Shown one piece after another: positions 1 through 9,692 of a stretch of DNA of 64,000 bases. The translations under genes and the position numbers were made by a program. Numbering within the stretch: the stretch's first letter is position 1; each line of letters begins with the position of its first letter. This DNA is from Gillisia lutea (GTDB lineage: Bacteria; Bacteroidota; Bacteroidia; Flavobacteriales; Flavobacteriaceae). The notes beneath the pieces are model-generated. The model was not told the DNA's origin. It saw only the letters and a list, made by a program, of their open reading frames with translations, and did no database searches. Where the stretch lies: the NCBI RefSeq assembly GCF_021568705.1, contig NZ_JAKGTH010000007.1, positions 555,149 to 619,148 of the forward strand, written 5' to 3'.

Positions 1-377
1 CAGGCATAATTGAAATCCATTAAATATTCAAAATCACGATTGTAAAGTGGAGCGAGCTCATCTTCATAGAATTCAAAGAAAGGAGAGGTCTGGTATGCCG
101 ATTTTAAGGATTTCCAGTGTTGTTTCTGCCATTTCATATCATTGTCTATCCTTACCTCCTTATATTTTTGGTATTGTTTCACCGGTGATTTAGGCAGATG
201 CTTAATAGGGATATTTAGCAGTAGCTTACCGTTTGCACCGTAGATATACATACGATTACGGTAGGTTTGCTTTTGGTAATTATCTTCATTTTCAAACCAA
301 ATCAGCGTAGGTTTTACAATTTCCCTGAAATGGGTAACCGGGCCAAAATAAGGAAGGTTCAATAAGATCTCCTGCAT
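1..377 (-). CDS. WbqC-like family protein, 3' part cut off by window edge
   Basis: This reading frame starts at an ATG whose complement is 375-377 and runs off the left edge, so only about 125 N-terminal residues are visible. The peptide begins MQEILLNLPYFGPVTHF and contains YIYGANGKLLLNIPIKH, which resembles the WbqC family (proteins of unknown biochemical role, often near surface-glycan genes, and in flavobacteria often next to lepB). It ends 21 bases upstream of the next gene, lepB, on the same strand, so it is probably the downstream member of a lepB transcript. The family call is from memory of the N-terminal sequence and the neighbourhood; no catalytic residues are recognised. Confidence 0.6.
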   Translation of the reverse strand, partial: MQEILLNLPYFGPVTHFREIVKPTLIWFENEDNYQKQTYRNRMYIYGANGKLLLNIPIKHLPKSPVKQYQKYKEVRIDNDMKWQKQHWKSLKSAYQTSPFFEFYEDELAPLYNRDFEYLMDFNYA

Positions 378-398
378 GATAAAATTGACTCTTATAAA

Positions 399-1961
399 TT
401 ATGCTCTTTTTCTCTTTCTGAAAAAACTAAAGGCAAACCAGATAACCGCCAAAATTAATACATAAGGAAGAAAAGACACGGGTTCGTTATCTCCACTTAC
501 CGTAGTAAACATACGTTCCCAACGTATTTTATTCATAATTCCCTGTGCATTGGTATCCCAACTCATCCATATAAACACTGGTTTACCTACTACATGATTT
601 TCGGGAACATAGCCAAAATAACGGCTATCCAAACTGTTATGTCTATTATCTCCCATCATCCAGTAGTAATTCTGTTTAAAGGTGTAAGAATCGATCTTTT
701 GGCCATTTAAAGTAACCTGAGTACCATTTACTCCAAGTTTATTGTTAATACCTAACTCCGAACCTTCATACACCTCGATAATGCGCTTGTAAAAAGGTAC
801 TGACTCAGCTGTTAGAGGAATCGTAGCTCCTTTCTTCGGAATATAAATAGGGCCAAGGTTGTCTTTATTCCACGCTAAGTTTTTGTTATCAGGGAAAAGC
901 CCTTGTTCTCTAACTCCTGCAGAATCTATAATACGCTCTATCGAAACAACATTTGGATGATATTTAAATTTTTCTGCAGTCTCTTCAGTAAGGTTTATAG
1001 TGAAAGTCTGTGTGGTAGAATTAAATCCGTAAGGATCGGTAATATCATAAAGTTCATATAATGAACGCGGATCGAAATTTTGACCTTTTGGAGTTACACT
1101 GTAAGAGTACTGCACTTTCGATCTTCCAGGTAAATCTAATGGTTTCCCATTTATATTGATCTTTCCGTTAACGATACTTAAAGAATCTCCAGGTACACCA
1201 ACAGCACGTTTCACATAATTGGTCTTCTTATCTATAGGTTTATAATAATGTTTATCGGTATACGTCATGTATCTCATGGTGTCTACCGGCCAGTTAAATA
1301 CTACAATATCCGATCGTTCTATATCTTCAAATCCAGGAAATCTAAAATATGGAATCTGAGGTTTTGATAAATATGATTTTACTCCTACAAGAGGAATAGT
1401 GTCATGTACCATTGGGAAAGCCACTGCTGTTAAAGGCGTTCTTGCACCATAATGAAATTTACTTACAAAAAGAAAATCCCCTACCAACAATGTTTTTTCT
1501 AAAGAAGAAGTAGGAATGGTAAAAGGTTGAATAAGGTAGGTGTGAACCAATGTAGCTGCAATGACCGCAAATAAAATGGAGTTCACCCATTCGCCAACCT
1601 CCGTTCTCGGTTTCAAGCTTCTGTCTTCAATATAAGTGACATCTGCTAGATAATTCACATAGTATATGTAAAGTCCGCAGGTAACTAAGACCAGGAAAGT
1701 ATCTATTTTACTGTTTTTCCCAAAACTCCTAATGGTTTCTACCCAAACTACAGGAAACATGATGAGATTAACAATTGGTATGAAAAGAAGAATAGTCCAC
1801 CACCATGGCCTGTTAATAATCTTCATTAGAACAACTGCATTGTAAACAGGTATTGCCGCTTCCCAGGCTTTTCTACCTGCTTTAATATATAATTTCCATG
1901 TTCCTAAAAAATGAATTAGCTGAACTAAAAGGAAAAACAAGAACCATTGTGTAATTGTCAT
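399..1961 (-). CDS. lepB: Signal peptidase I
   Basis: Membrane serine protease that removes signal peptides from exported proteins. The 520-residue protein is longer than E. coli LepB. It has an N-terminal part with several hydrophobic segments (about residues 1-105, DUF5684-like), a transmembrane segment near 127-145, and then the protease domain. The catalytic Ser/Lys pair is visible: Ser153 in TSSLEKTLLVGDF and Lys251 in YVKRAVGVPGDS. The conserved MGDNRHNSLDSR box is near the C-terminal end of the protease domain. A final hydrophobic segment is followed by a basic tail, RKRKRA, so the protein has an extra C-terminal anchor, as in other Bacteroidota homologues. A likely -7 element (2011-2018) lies upstream; dapB ends 57 bases before the start. 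Confidence 0.95.
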   Translation of the reverse strand: MTITQWFLFFLLVQLIHFLGTWKLYIKAGRKAWEAAIPVYNAVVLMKIINRPWWWTILLFIPIVNLIMFPVVWVETIRSFGKNSKIDTFLVLVTCGLYIYYVNYLADVTYIEDRSLKPRTEVGEWVNSILFAVIAATLVHTYLIQPFTIPTSSLEKTLLVGDFLFVSKFHYGARTPLTAVAFPMVHDTIPLVGVKSYLSKPQIPYFRFPGFEDIERSDIVVFNWPVDTMRYMTYTDKHYYKPIDKKTNYVKRAVGVPGDSLSIVNGKININGKPLDLPGRSKVQYSYSVTPKGQNFDPRSLYELYDITDPYGFNSTTQTFTINLTEETAEKFKYHPNVVSIERIIDSAGVREQGLFPDNKNLAWNKDNLGPIYIPKKGATIPLTAESVPFYKRIIEVYEGSELGINNKLGVNGTQVTLNGQKIDSYTFKQNYYWMMGDNRHNSLDSRYFGYVPENHVVGKPVFIWMSWDTNAQGIMNKIRWERMFTTVSGDNEPVSFLPYVLILAVIWFAFSFFRKRKRA

Positions 1962-2010
1962 AGTATAAATTCTTTACTTTCTATAAGTATAAATGAAAGC
2001 TGTAGTGTTA

Positions 2011-2018
2011 CAAAATTA
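2011..2018 (-). promoter_or_regulatory. Candidate -7 promoter element for lepB
   Basis: On the minus strand the sequence reads TAATTTTG, an exact match to the Bacteroidota TAnnTTTG element, about 50 bases before the lepB start. No TTG is seen 19 bases upstream, so the support is the -7 box alone. Confidence 0.4.
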
Positions 2019-2723
2019 TTAGGATAAACCTGAAAGCACCTCTTTCATGCTGAAAACTCCTTTTTTATCCTTTATCCACTCTGCAGCTATTACAGCTCCC
2101 AATGCAAATCCTGCTCTGGAATGGGCAGTATGCGTAATTTCAATAGAATCTATCTCCGATTTATAGGAAATAGTATGCGTACCAGGAACATCATCTACAC
2201 GTTTGGCGTAAATTGGTATTTCATTTTCCGCAGCAGTATCCAGCTTCCAGTTCTCTTTAGAAGAATTTGCAATAACTTGCTGAGCCAGAGTAATGGCGGT
2301 TCCACTGGGAGCATCTAATTTTTGTGTATGGTGCACCTCTTCGATTTCTATTTCGTAATCTTTAAAAGGTGCCATCAGTTTTGCCAGTTTTTGATTAAGA
2401 TCGAAAAAGAGGTTAACGCCAATACTAAAGTTCGATGCGTATAAAAAAGCAGCTTTCTGAGTTTTGCATAGTTCAACCGCTTCATCATATTGTTCAAGCC
2501 AACCGGTGGTTCCACATATTACCGGAACCTGTTGTTTAAAACAGGCAGTAATATTCTTAAAAGCAGCTGAAGGAACACTAAAATCTATGGCGACATCTAC
2601 TTGAGATAGGTCTTTACTTTCAATATCATCGGTAACTTTAAGAACTATTTCATGGCCGCGATCTATTGCGATTTTTTCTATGGTCTTTCCCATCTTGCCG
2701 TATCCTAAAAGTGCGATCTTCAT
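2019..2723 (-). CDS. dapB: 4-hydroxy-tetrahydrodipicolinate reductase
   Basis: Catalyses the NAD(P)H-dependent reduction step of the lysine/diaminopimelate pathway. The 234-residue protein is shorter than E. coli DapB (273), as is usual in flavobacteria. The N-terminal nucleotide fold shows GYGKMGKTIE at residues 8-17. The substrate-binding and catalytic motif HHTQKLDAPSGTA is at 131-143, with the paired His131/His132 and Lys135 expected for the family. The gene follows the DUF5683 gene with a two-base gap and is probably cotranscribed with parA-parB-DUF5683. Confidence 0.95.
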   Translation of the reverse strand: MKIALLGYGKMGKTIEKIAIDRGHEIVLKVTDDIESKDLSQVDVAIDFSVPSAAFKNITACFKQQVPVICGTTGWLEQYDEAVELCKTQKAAFLYASNFSIGVNLFFDLNQKLAKLMAPFKDYEIEIEEVHHTQKLDAPSGTAITLAQQVIANSSKENWKLDTAAENEIPIYAKRVDDVPGTHTISYKSEIDSIEITHTAHSRAGFALGAVIAAEWIKDKKGVFSMKEVLSGLS

Positions 2724-2725
2724 AT

Positions 2726-3319
2726 TTAAAAATTAAAATTTAGAGAAAGACCATAATCGGTTTTCCCTGTGAATTTATCAAAATTCATAGCAGGTTTCAA
2801 AGTTAGATCTTCACTTACGTTGAACTGCTGCAAATGCGCATCTACGTTGGCATCTATAATATTCAAAGCATAAATTCCCGCTGTTATAAGAAGTGAAAGT
2901 TCTTTGTATCGCTGTAATTGCTTTTGAGCGCGTATAAGTCCATCGGTAGAAACCCTGGGAACACCTTCCGGTGTAGAGAATTCATCATCTGTATAACCTG
3001 CTAATCTACGCTTATAGGCATCTCTATATTTATCATATTTCTTATCATTATCAAGATAAAAATAGATACTTACGCCCATTCCTGCATATACAATAGGTAT
3101 TTTCCAGTATTTCCCATTGTACGCCTGGCCTAATCCTGGAAGTACTGCAGAATAGAATGCTGCCTTAGCAGGAGCAAGGGGATTATAGGGTTTATAATCA
3201 GGTTTCTTTGCAACGATAGTATCAGTGTTAACTGCCACAGAAAGAGAATCTTCCTGAGCAACCAAATTTGAAGTAGCTAAGAGAAGAGTAAATACTAATA
3301 GAAAGTGCTTAATCTTCAC
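2726..3319 (-). CDS. DUF5683 exported or membrane protein
   Basis: A 197-residue protein with a signal peptide (about residues 1-22, cleavage after LVAQ) and a motif near 50-85 resembling AFYSAVLPGLGQAYNGKYWK, followed by a hydrophobic segment with YAGMGVSIYFYL. This pattern matches DUF5683, a Bacteroidota family of unknown function almost always found between parB and dapB. The start overlaps the end of parB by 11 bases, indicating translational coupling. The C-terminus (YGLSLNFNF) looks like a terminal beta strand. No enzymatic function can be assigned. Confidence 0.8.
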   Translation of the reverse strand: MKIKHFLLVFTLLLATSNLVAQEDSLSVAVNTDTIVAKKPDYKPYNPLAPAKAAFYSAVLPGLGQAYNGKYWKIPIVYAGMGVSIYFYLDNDKKYDKYRDAYKRRLAGYTDDEFSTPEGVPRVSTDGLIRAQKQLQRYKELSLLITAGIYALNIIDANVDAHLQQFNVSEDLTLKPAMNFDKFTGKTDYGLSLNFNF

Positions 3320-4211
3320 CCTGAATAAGTTTTTTGATTCTCTTGAAATCTTCTTCCGAAGTAAACGGAATAATCAATTTTCCTTTGCCTTTTTGAGCTA
3401 CAGAAATATCGACTTTAGCACCAAGATATTCTGAAAATTCTTTCACGCCCTTTTTATATTCGGTAGGGATGGATTTCGGTTTTGGAGCTGCGGTTTTTTT
3501 AGGATCTCCACTTAGCTCACGAACCAGTTTTTCAGTATCTCTTACTGAAAGCGATTTCTCCAGGATCTTTTCATAGATATCCAGCTGGATCTGCGGATCT
3601 TCAATATTGATCAAAGCTCGGCCATGCCCCATAGAAAGAAAACCGTCTCTCATTCCGGTTTGAATGATAGGGTCTAACTTCAATAATCTCAGGTAATTGG
3701 CGATGGTAGATCTGTTTTTACCAACACGCTCGCTTAATTGTTCCTGGGTTAAACTTATTTCGTCTATAAGACGTTGATAGGAAAGTGCAATCTCAATAGG
3801 GTCCAGGTCTTGACGCTGAATGTTCTCCACTAAGGCCATTTCCAGGGATTCCTGATCGTTAGCCAGCCTAATATACGCCGGGATGGTTTCCAGACCTAAA
3901 AGTTTGGAAGCTCTAAACCTGCGCTCTCCTGAGACTAGTTGGAATTTATTGAATTCCAACTTTCTAACCGTAATAGGTTGGATAACTCCTAATTCTTTAA
4001 TAGAAGAAGCAAGTTCTCTTAGAGATTCCTCATTAAAACTGGTACGGGGTTGAAAAGGGTTAACTTCAATAGAACTCAGCTCCAGTTCTACAATATGTCC
4101 AACAAGTTTATCGGCGTTCTTATCTTCTGCAGATTTTATATCATGTTCCGGATCCTTCAGTAAAGCTGAAAGTCCTCTTCCTAATGCCTGTTTCTTGGTA
4201 GCTTTCGCCAT
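3309..4211 (-). CDS. parB: Chromosome-partitioning protein ParB
   Basis: CTP-dependent DNA clamp that loads at parS sites and works with ParA in origin segregation. The 300-residue protein begins with the typical GRGLSALL segment (about 11-18). It contains the CTP-binding motif GERRFRA (95-101) and the QRQDLDPIEIA segment that precedes the helix-turn-helix, with LSERVGKNRSTIANYLRL as the recognition region. The C-terminal dimerisation segment ends in IKKLIQGED. It starts three bases after parA ends. No consensus parS (GTTCCACGTGGAAC type) was noticed in this window. Confidence 0.95.
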   Translation of the reverse strand: MAKATKKQALGRGLSALLKDPEHDIKSAEDKNADKLVGHIVELELSSIEVNPFQPRTSFNEESLRELASSIKELGVIQPITVRKLEFNKFQLVSGERRFRASKLLGLETIPAYIRLANDQESLEMALVENIQRQDLDPIEIALSYQRLIDEISLTQEQLSERVGKNRSTIANYLRLLKLDPIIQTGMRDGFLSMGHGRALINIEDPQIQLDIYEKILEKSLSVRDTEKLVRELSGDPKKTAAPKPKSIPTEYKKGVKEFSEYLGAKVDISVAQKGKGKLIIPFTSEEDFKRIKKLIQGED

Positions 4212-4214
4212 CGT

Positions 4215-4979
4215 TTAGCTATTTTTTTTAATAATTTCATGAGCAAGGCTCAAATAATTGCTTGCGCCTTTGCTGGCAGCGTCGTAATTAATAATGCTTT
4301 CACCATAACTAGGGGCTTCACTCAAACGCACATTTCGCTGAATGATTGTGTCGAATACCATCTCATTAAAGTGCTTTTGCACCTCTTCGACAACCTGATT
4401 TGAAAGTCGTAATCTTGAATCGTACATGGTAAGTAACAATCCTTCGATATCCAATGTTTGGTTATGGATTTTTTGAACGCTTTTAATGGTGTTTAATAAC
4501 TTCCCTAAACCTTCTAATGCAAAATATTCGCACTGAATTGGAATGATCACCGAATCGGAAGCGGTAAGCGCATTTAGTGTAAGCAATCCAAGTGAGGGCG
4601 CACAATCTATAAGAATATAATCGTAACTTTCCTTTAAATGACTAATGGCCTTTTTCAGCATATATTCTCGCTCGTCCTGATCTACCAATTCAATTTCGAT
4701 AGCAACAAGGTCGATATGCGCGGGAATAATATCCAGATTTGGAGAGCTGGTTTTTATAATAGCCTCCTCCGCTTTTATAGAATGCTCCAATAACTGATAG
4801 GTTCCAAGTTCTACCTGTTCTACATCGATGCCTAATCCGGAAGTTGCATTGGCCTGTGGGTCTGCATCAATAAGCAGTACTTTTTTCTCAAGAACTCCAA
4901 GGGAGGCCGCTAAATTTACAGAGGTGGTGGTTTTACCAACTCCTCCTTTTTGGTTTGCAATTGCAATGATTTTACCCAT
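4215..4979 (-). CDS. parA: Chromosome-partitioning ATPase ParA (Soj)
   Basis: Walker-type ATPase that binds DNA non-specifically and drives movement of ParB-parS complexes. The 254-residue protein has the deviant Walker A motif KGGVGKTTTS at residues 11-20, with the signature lysine Lys11, the switch I region DADPQANAT, and Walker B at DYILIDCAPS. There is no N-terminal DNA-binding extension, so this is the chromosomal Soj type and not the plasmid SopA type. It is the first gene of parA-parB-DUF5683-dapB. A terminator-like hairpin at 5058-5097 separates it from the SDR gene upstream. Confidence 0.95.
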   Translation of the reverse strand: MGKIIAIANQKGGVGKTTTSVNLAASLGVLEKKVLLIDADPQANATSGLGIDVEQVELGTYQLLEHSIKAEEAIIKTSSPNLDIIPAHIDLVAIEIELVDQDEREYMLKKAISHLKESYDYILIDCAPSLGLLTLNALTASDSVIIPIQCEYFALEGLGKLLNTIKSVQKIHNQTLDIEGLLLTMYDSRLRLSNQVVEEVQKHFNEMVFDTIIQRNVRLSEAPSYGESIINYDAASKGASNYLSLAHEIIKKNS

Positions 4980-5057
4980 TAAATGTGTTCTAATTTAAAA
5001 AGTAAAAATACAATTTATTATAGGTTTAGGAAATGATTTTGTTAACAGCTTATACAT

Positions 5058-5097
5058 AAAATCAAATATCCTCTAAAGCTGGAGGATATTTGATTTT
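5058..5097 (-). terminator. Rho-independent terminator after the SDR gene
   Basis: A perfect 16-base inverted repeat (AAAATCAAATATCCTC at 5058-5073 and its complement at 5082-5097) has an eight-base loop and ends in a T run on the minus strand. It lies just downstream of the SDR gene and upstream of the parA promoter region. Confidence 0.75.
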
Positions 5098-5128
5098 AAT
5101 AAGATAACAATGATTGTTAATTAGCTGC

Positions 5129-6013
5129 TTAAGAATTGTTCTTCTTCGAACGAATCATACTCTCGAGCATATCCCACATTTCTTCAGGAACGGCTTCCAA
5201 CAGGTTGAATTGACCAGCCCCTTTAAGCCACTCTCCACCATCAATGGTAATTACCTCGCCATTTACATACGCAGCAAAATCTGAAACCAAGTAAGCAGCC
5301 AGATTTGCTAATTCTTGATGATCTCCCACGCGTTTTAAAGGAACTTTTTTAGCAAGATCAAATTTTTCTTTCAGATCACCTGGCAATAATCTGTCCCATG
5401 CCCCTTTGGTAGGAAATGGTCCGGGAGCAATGGCATTCGAGCGAATTCCATACTTGGCCCATTCTACCGCCAAGGAACGTGTCATTGCTAATACTCCTGC
5501 TTTGGCAGTTGCACTAGGAACTACGTATGCAGAACCTGTCCATGCATAGGTTGTTACTATATTCAAAATAGTTTTATTCTGTTCCTTGTTGTCTATCCAA
5601 TGTTTTCCAAAAGCAAGCGTACAGTTCTTGCTTCCTTTTAAAACGATATCAATAATGGTATCAAAAGCATTTGCGCTTAGTCGTTCGGTTGGAGAGATGA
5701 AGTTTCCGGCTGCATTATTCAGAAGAATATCCACCTTGCCAAATTTCTCTACCGTAGCCGCCAGCATAGCTTCTACTTGTTCATATTCTCTTACATCACA
5801 TTGAAGCGGAAGGCAAACTCCTCCGGTTGCGGCTTCCAGTTCTTTAGCAGTATTTTCCAGTTTTTCAAGATTTCTAGAAGTAATTGCTACTTCTGCACCT
5901 AATTCCATGAAATAACTGGTCATCGCTTTTCCGAGTCCGCTTCCTCCACCGGTTATAACGATGGTTTTCCCTTTTAGGGCATCATCTCTAAGCATTTTTT
6001 GTGAATAATCCAT
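5129..6013 (-). CDS. SDR-family oxidoreductase, 2,4-dienoyl-CoA-reductase-like
   Basis: A 294-residue short-chain dehydrogenase with the NAD(P)-binding motif TGGGSGLGKA (21-30) and the structural LNNAAGN (98-104). The usual catalytic YxxxK is replaced by S167-A-T-A-K171, so the tyrosine is missing. That is the pattern of 2,4-dienoyl-CoA reductases, which keep Lys and a Ser in place of the Tyr. The GPFPTKGAWDRL segment after the active site and the C-terminal GGEWL motif fit the same subgroup. The gene lies just downstream of the methylmalonyl-CoA mutase genes, consistent with degradation of unsaturated or odd-chain acyl-CoA. The family is clear; the exact substrate is an inference. Confidence 0.8.
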   Translation of the reverse strand: MDYSQKMLRDDALKGKTIVITGGGSGLGKAMTSYFMELGAEVAITSRNLEKLENTAKELEAATGGVCLPLQCDVREYEQVEAMLAATVEKFGKVDILLNNAAGNFISPTERLSANAFDTIIDIVLKGSKNCTLAFGKHWIDNKEQNKTILNIVTTYAWTGSAYVVPSATAKAGVLAMTRSLAVEWAKYGIRSNAIAPGPFPTKGAWDRLLPGDLKEKFDLAKKVPLKRVGDHQELANLAAYLVSDFAAYVNGEVITIDGGEWLKGAGQFNLLEAVPEEMWDMLESMIRSKKNNS

Positions 6014-6102
6014 TTTAAGTTTTTTTAGTAGTTGGTTATAGTTAGGTATTAATATAGAAATATGTATAGGCGCTATAGATGGTTAGTCCATAGAAATAGT
6101 TA

Positions 6103-8235
6103 CTATTCATCTATCAAAATATTCAGTAATTCTATGGCTGCTTCGCTTATTTTAGTTCCAGGTCCGAACACAGCTACTGCGCCTGCATCGAATAAGTATT
6201 GATAATCTTGTGATGGTATCACTCCACCCACAATCACCATAATATCTTCTCGTCCGTGCTTCTTTAATTCTTCAATGACTTGTGGTACCAGGGTTTTGTG
6301 TCCTGCCGCTAATGAGGAAACTCCCAAAATATGTACATCATTTTCAACTGCTTGCTTGGCAGCTTCTGCAGGTGTTTGGAATAGCGGACCAATATCCACA
6401 TCAAATCCAAGATCGGCATAACCTGTGGCTACTACTTTAGCACCGCGATCGTGTCCATCCTGACCCATTTTTGCCACCATGATACGGGGGCGTCGTCCTT
6501 CCTGCTCGGCAAATTTATCGGCAAGCTCTTTTGCTTTTATAAATGAGGTATTATCTTTCATCTGTTTAGAATAAACTCCGCTAAAAGATTGAATTTTCGC
6601 TTTATATCTTCCGTACACTTCTTCCAGAGCATCGCTAATTTCACCTAAGGTAGCACGTTCTCTGGCTGCGTCTACCGCAAGTTCCAATAAATTACCTTCA
6701 TTGCTTTTAGCGGCTTCAATAAGTGCCTTTAGAGCCTTGCTTACCTTTTCTGAATCTCTTTCAGCTTTAATTTTATCTAACCTGGCAACTTGCTGATTGC
6801 GTACTGTCTGATTGTCTACTTCTAGGGTAACAAGTGGATCTTCTTTCTCTAAGCGATATTTGTTATTTCCAACAATAATATCGGTTTCACTATCAATTCT
6901 AGCCTGTTTATTTGCGGCGGCTTCTTCAATTCTGAGTTTTGGGATCCCGGCCTCAATAGCTTTTGTCATTCCGCCAAGTTCTTCCACTTCTTCAATAAGC
7001 TTCCAAGCCTTTTGAGCGATCTCATGCGTTAAACTTTCTACATAAAAACTTCCTGCCCAGGGATCTACGGTCTTGGTGATCTTGGTTTCTTGTTGCAGGA
7101 ATAATTGAGTATTTCGTGCTATTCTTGCAGAGAAATCTGTAGGCAAGGCAATAGCTTCATCGAGAGCGTTCGTGTGTAAACTTTGGGTTCCTCCAAATGC
7201 TGCTGCCGCCGCTTCTATGCAGGTTCGAGCAACATTGTTAAAAGGATCTTGTTCGGTTAAACTCCACCCGCTGGTTTGAGAATGCGTTCTTAAAGCTAAA
7301 GATTTTTCACTTTTAGGCTTAAACTGTTTTACTAATTTCGCCCATAACATTCTTCCTGCGCGCATTTTGGCGATCTCCATAAAATGGTTCATTCCAATAG
7401 CCCAGAAAAATGAAAGCCTGGGAGCAAAGCTGTCAATATCCATACCTGCAGCCAATCCTTTGCGAATGTATTCCAATCCATCGGCAAGAGTATAGGCTAA
7501 TTCAATATCGCAGGTAGCACCCGCTTCCTGCATATGATATCCGGAGATACTTATACTATTGAATTTAGGCATGTTCTTGGAAGAATATTCAAAGATGTCT
7601 GAAATAATCTTCATGGAAGGAGTAGGAGGATAGATATAGGTATTTCGTACCATGAACTCCTTTAAAATATCATTTTGAATAGTTCCGGAAAGTTGCTCGG
7701 GCTTCACACCTTGTTCTTCTGCAGCTACAATATAGAACGCCAGAATAGGTAATACCGCACCGTTCATGGTCATAGAAACCGACATTTCATCTAATGGAAT
7801 CTTATCAAATAAGATCTTCATATCTTCTACAGAATCTATGGCGACTCCTGCTTTTCCAACGTCTCCTACCACACGTTCATGGTCACTATCGTATCCTCTA
7901 TGAGTAGGGAGATCGAATGCTACTGAGAGACCTTTTTGTCCAGCAGCTAAATTCCTTCTGTAAAAAGCATTGCTCTCCTCAGCTGTCGAGAACCCGGCAT
8001 ATTGCCTAATGGTCCAAGGCCTGCTAACATACATCGTGCTATATGGGCCACGTAAATAAGGCGGAATTCCCGCTGCAAAATTTAAATGCTCTGCTTGCTT
8101 CAGGTCCTCTTTTGTGTAAGTTGACTTAAGTCTGATCTCTTCCGCAGTTAAAAAGCCTTTTTCGGAATTGGTGTGTTCTGCCTCTTGGGAAACAGATTTT
8201 TTCAATTTTATATGTTGAAGATTCTTACGTTGCAT
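6103..8235 (-). CDS. scpA: Methylmalonyl-CoA mutase, large (catalytic) subunit
   Basis: Adenosylcobalamin-dependent isomerase interconverting succinyl-CoA and methylmalonyl-CoA, used in propionate metabolism. The 710-residue protein has the N-terminal TIM-barrel acyl-CoA-binding domain ([16 protein letters not shown] near residue 65; [12 protein letters not shown] in the middle) and a C-terminal B12-binding domain. The cobalamin ligand motif DGHDRG begins at residue 593, so His595 is the lower axial ligand, followed by the GVSSL and VIVGGVIP segments of the Rossmann-like fold. It follows the small-subunit gene by 38 bases. The gene name (scpA, also called mutB) is conventional. Confidence 0.95.
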   Translation of the reverse strand: MQRKNLQHIKLKKSVSQEAEHTNSEKGFLTAEEIRLKSTYTKEDLKQAEHLNFAAGIPPYLRGPYSTMYVSRPWTIRQYAGFSTAEESNAFYRRNLAAGQKGLSVAFDLPTHRGYDSDHERVVGDVGKAGVAIDSVEDMKILFDKIPLDEMSVSMTMNGAVLPILAFYIVAAEEQGVKPEQLSGTIQNDILKEFMVRNTYIYPPTPSMKIISDIFEYSSKNMPKFNSISISGYHMQEAGATCDIELAYTLADGLEYIRKGLAAGMDIDSFAPRLSFFWAIGMNHFMEIAKMRAGRMLWAKLVKQFKPKSEKSLALRTHSQTSGWSLTEQDPFNNVARTCIEAAAAAFGGTQSLHTNALDEAIALPTDFSARIARNTQLFLQQETKITKTVDPWAGSFYVESLTHEIAQKAWKLIEEVEELGGMTKAIEAGIPKLRIEEAAANKQARIDSETDIIVGNNKYRLEKEDPLVTLEVDNQTVRNQQVARLDKIKAERDSEKVSKALKALIEAAKSNEGNLLELAVDAARERATLGEISDALEEVYGRYKAKIQSFSGVYSKQMKDNTSFIKAKELADKFAEQEGRRPRIMVAKMGQDGHDRGAKVVATGYADLGFDVDIGPLFQTPAEAAKQAVENDVHILGVSSLAAGHKTLVPQVIEELKKHGREDIMVIVGGVIPSQDYQYLFDAGAVAVFGPGTKISEAAIELLNILIDE

Positions 8236-8273
8236 CTATTTAATTCTTTAGTGCTTGTCTTTCCAATCAATTC

Positions 8274-9641
8274 TTATTCGCTTGCTATGCGTTCCTTTTC
8301 AAGTTTCTCTGCCAGTCTGCGCTCCAGGATAGGCTGAAGCAGAGTCTTTCGCGGATCCATTTTTAAGAAAGGGTATAATTCCAGATCCTGTTTCATACGA
8401 TCTTCAGGATTCTTGAATTTATTAGTTCCAATTAGGATCAGCTTTCCGGTATCAAAAAGTTCTTGTTCTTTACTAGCACTTTCTGCGATCTTTCGTTGAA
8501 TGATGCCTTCTTTCAATTGTTTTAGAAATCCTCCTCCATTCTCGATCTCTTTAAAGATTTCGAGCGCCTTTTCAGCGAATTGAGCAGTTAGACTTTCAAT
8601 ATAATATGCACCTTCAGCTGCATTTGATACCTTATCGAAATAACTTTCATTCTTTAATACCAACAACTGATTTCTCGCTATTCTATCACCAAACTCATTA
8701 TTCTTATGGTAGATAGCATCGTAGGGTAGGTTATAAACCGCATTTGCTCCTCCTAGTACTGCACTCATACTTTGAGTGGTAGTTCTAAGTAAATTGACAT
8801 TATAATCATATAAAGTCTTATCCCGCTTAGTTGGTTGTGCTAGAATATGGCAAGTCTCAGAGATTCCGTATTCTACAGCCAAACTAGCATATAACAATCG
8901 GAGAGCTCTAAGTTTTGCGATTTCAAAAAAGTAATTGGTACCGGAAGCCACCAAAAACTGCATTTCCCCTAGCCGCGTAACATCTTCTGAAAAATGATTC
9001 AAATATTCATTGGCGTGAGCAAGTGCGTATGCTAATTCCTGTGGGATGGTTGCTCCTGCATTTTGATAAAGACCGGAGTCGATGCTGATAATAGAGGAAT
9101 AGCTTGATTTAGAAACGATCTTGTCTAAAATTGCATGATCTTCTTTTAAATTGTGATACCAGTTTCCGGATCTTGCCAGGTTTCCAATAATGTCGATTTG
9201 GAGTTTTATGTGATGATCTTTATCTTTTAAGAAAAGATTCAATTTATCAACGAAGCTATCGGCTAAAAATTCAAAAGCAAGATAGATAGGAGTTGAAGAA
9301 AGGTCGATGTTATTAAAGAGTGCTTCCAGATCAGTCTCTTCCGAAGGAATGATAAACCACAACGATTCTGCGCCTTTCTCTAATACTTTTCTCGCTCTTT
9401 TATTGCTTTTTTCAACAGATGCCACATAGATCTTCTCACAAATATTCCATTGTGAAGGAGAATCTATATTTGCAGGTTCCTTAACATCTTCAGCATTATA
9501 AAAAGGTTTTATTGAAATTCCATCCCTGCTATTATAGATGAGTTTCTCATTATAGTCGGCTCCTTTTAGATCGAATTGAATTTTTTGTTTCCACTCTTTT
9601 GCGGAAACTTCATCAAATTCCTGAAATAAAGCTTGGCTCAT
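8274..9641 (-). CDS. mutA: Methylmalonyl-CoA mutase, small subunit
   Basis: A 455-residue partner of the catalytic subunit that resembles it in the barrel domain but is divergent. It ends in KLEKERIASE without a B12-binding domain, because no DxHxxG motif is present. Segments matching the family include DSGLYQNAGATIPQELAYAL and the FEIAKLRALRLLYASL region. The protein is shorter than the Propionibacterium beta subunit (about 640 residues), as is common in Bacteroidota. It is adjacent to, and in the same direction as, the large subunit, so the two probably form an alpha-beta heterodimer from one transcript. Confidence 0.9.
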   Translation of the reverse strand: MSQALFQEFDEVSAKEWKQKIQFDLKGADYNEKLIYNSRDGISIKPFYNAEDVKEPANIDSPSQWNICEKIYVASVEKSNKRARKVLEKGAESLWFIIPSEETDLEALFNNIDLSSTPIYLAFEFLADSFVDKLNLFLKDKDHHIKLQIDIIGNLARSGNWYHNLKEDHAILDKIVSKSSYSSIISIDSGLYQNAGATIPQELAYALAHANEYLNHFSEDVTRLGEMQFLVASGTNYFFEIAKLRALRLLYASLAVEYGISETCHILAQPTKRDKTLYDYNVNLLRTTTQSMSAVLGGANAVYNLPYDAIYHKNNEFGDRIARNQLLVLKNESYFDKVSNAAEGAYYIESLTAQFAEKALEIFKEIENGGGFLKQLKEGIIQRKIAESASKEQELFDTGKLILIGTNKFKNPEDRMKQDLELYPFLKMDPRKTLLQPILERRLAEKLEKERIASE

Positions 9642-9692
9642 TGTTGTTATATTTTTAAATAAAATCTGTGAGTTGACTCTTAAAACGCTTTT

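Noticed and set aside
2700..5130. Search for parS sites near parAB
   Set aside because: No GTTCCACGTGGAAC-type palindrome was seen; parS is presumably elsewhere near the origin.
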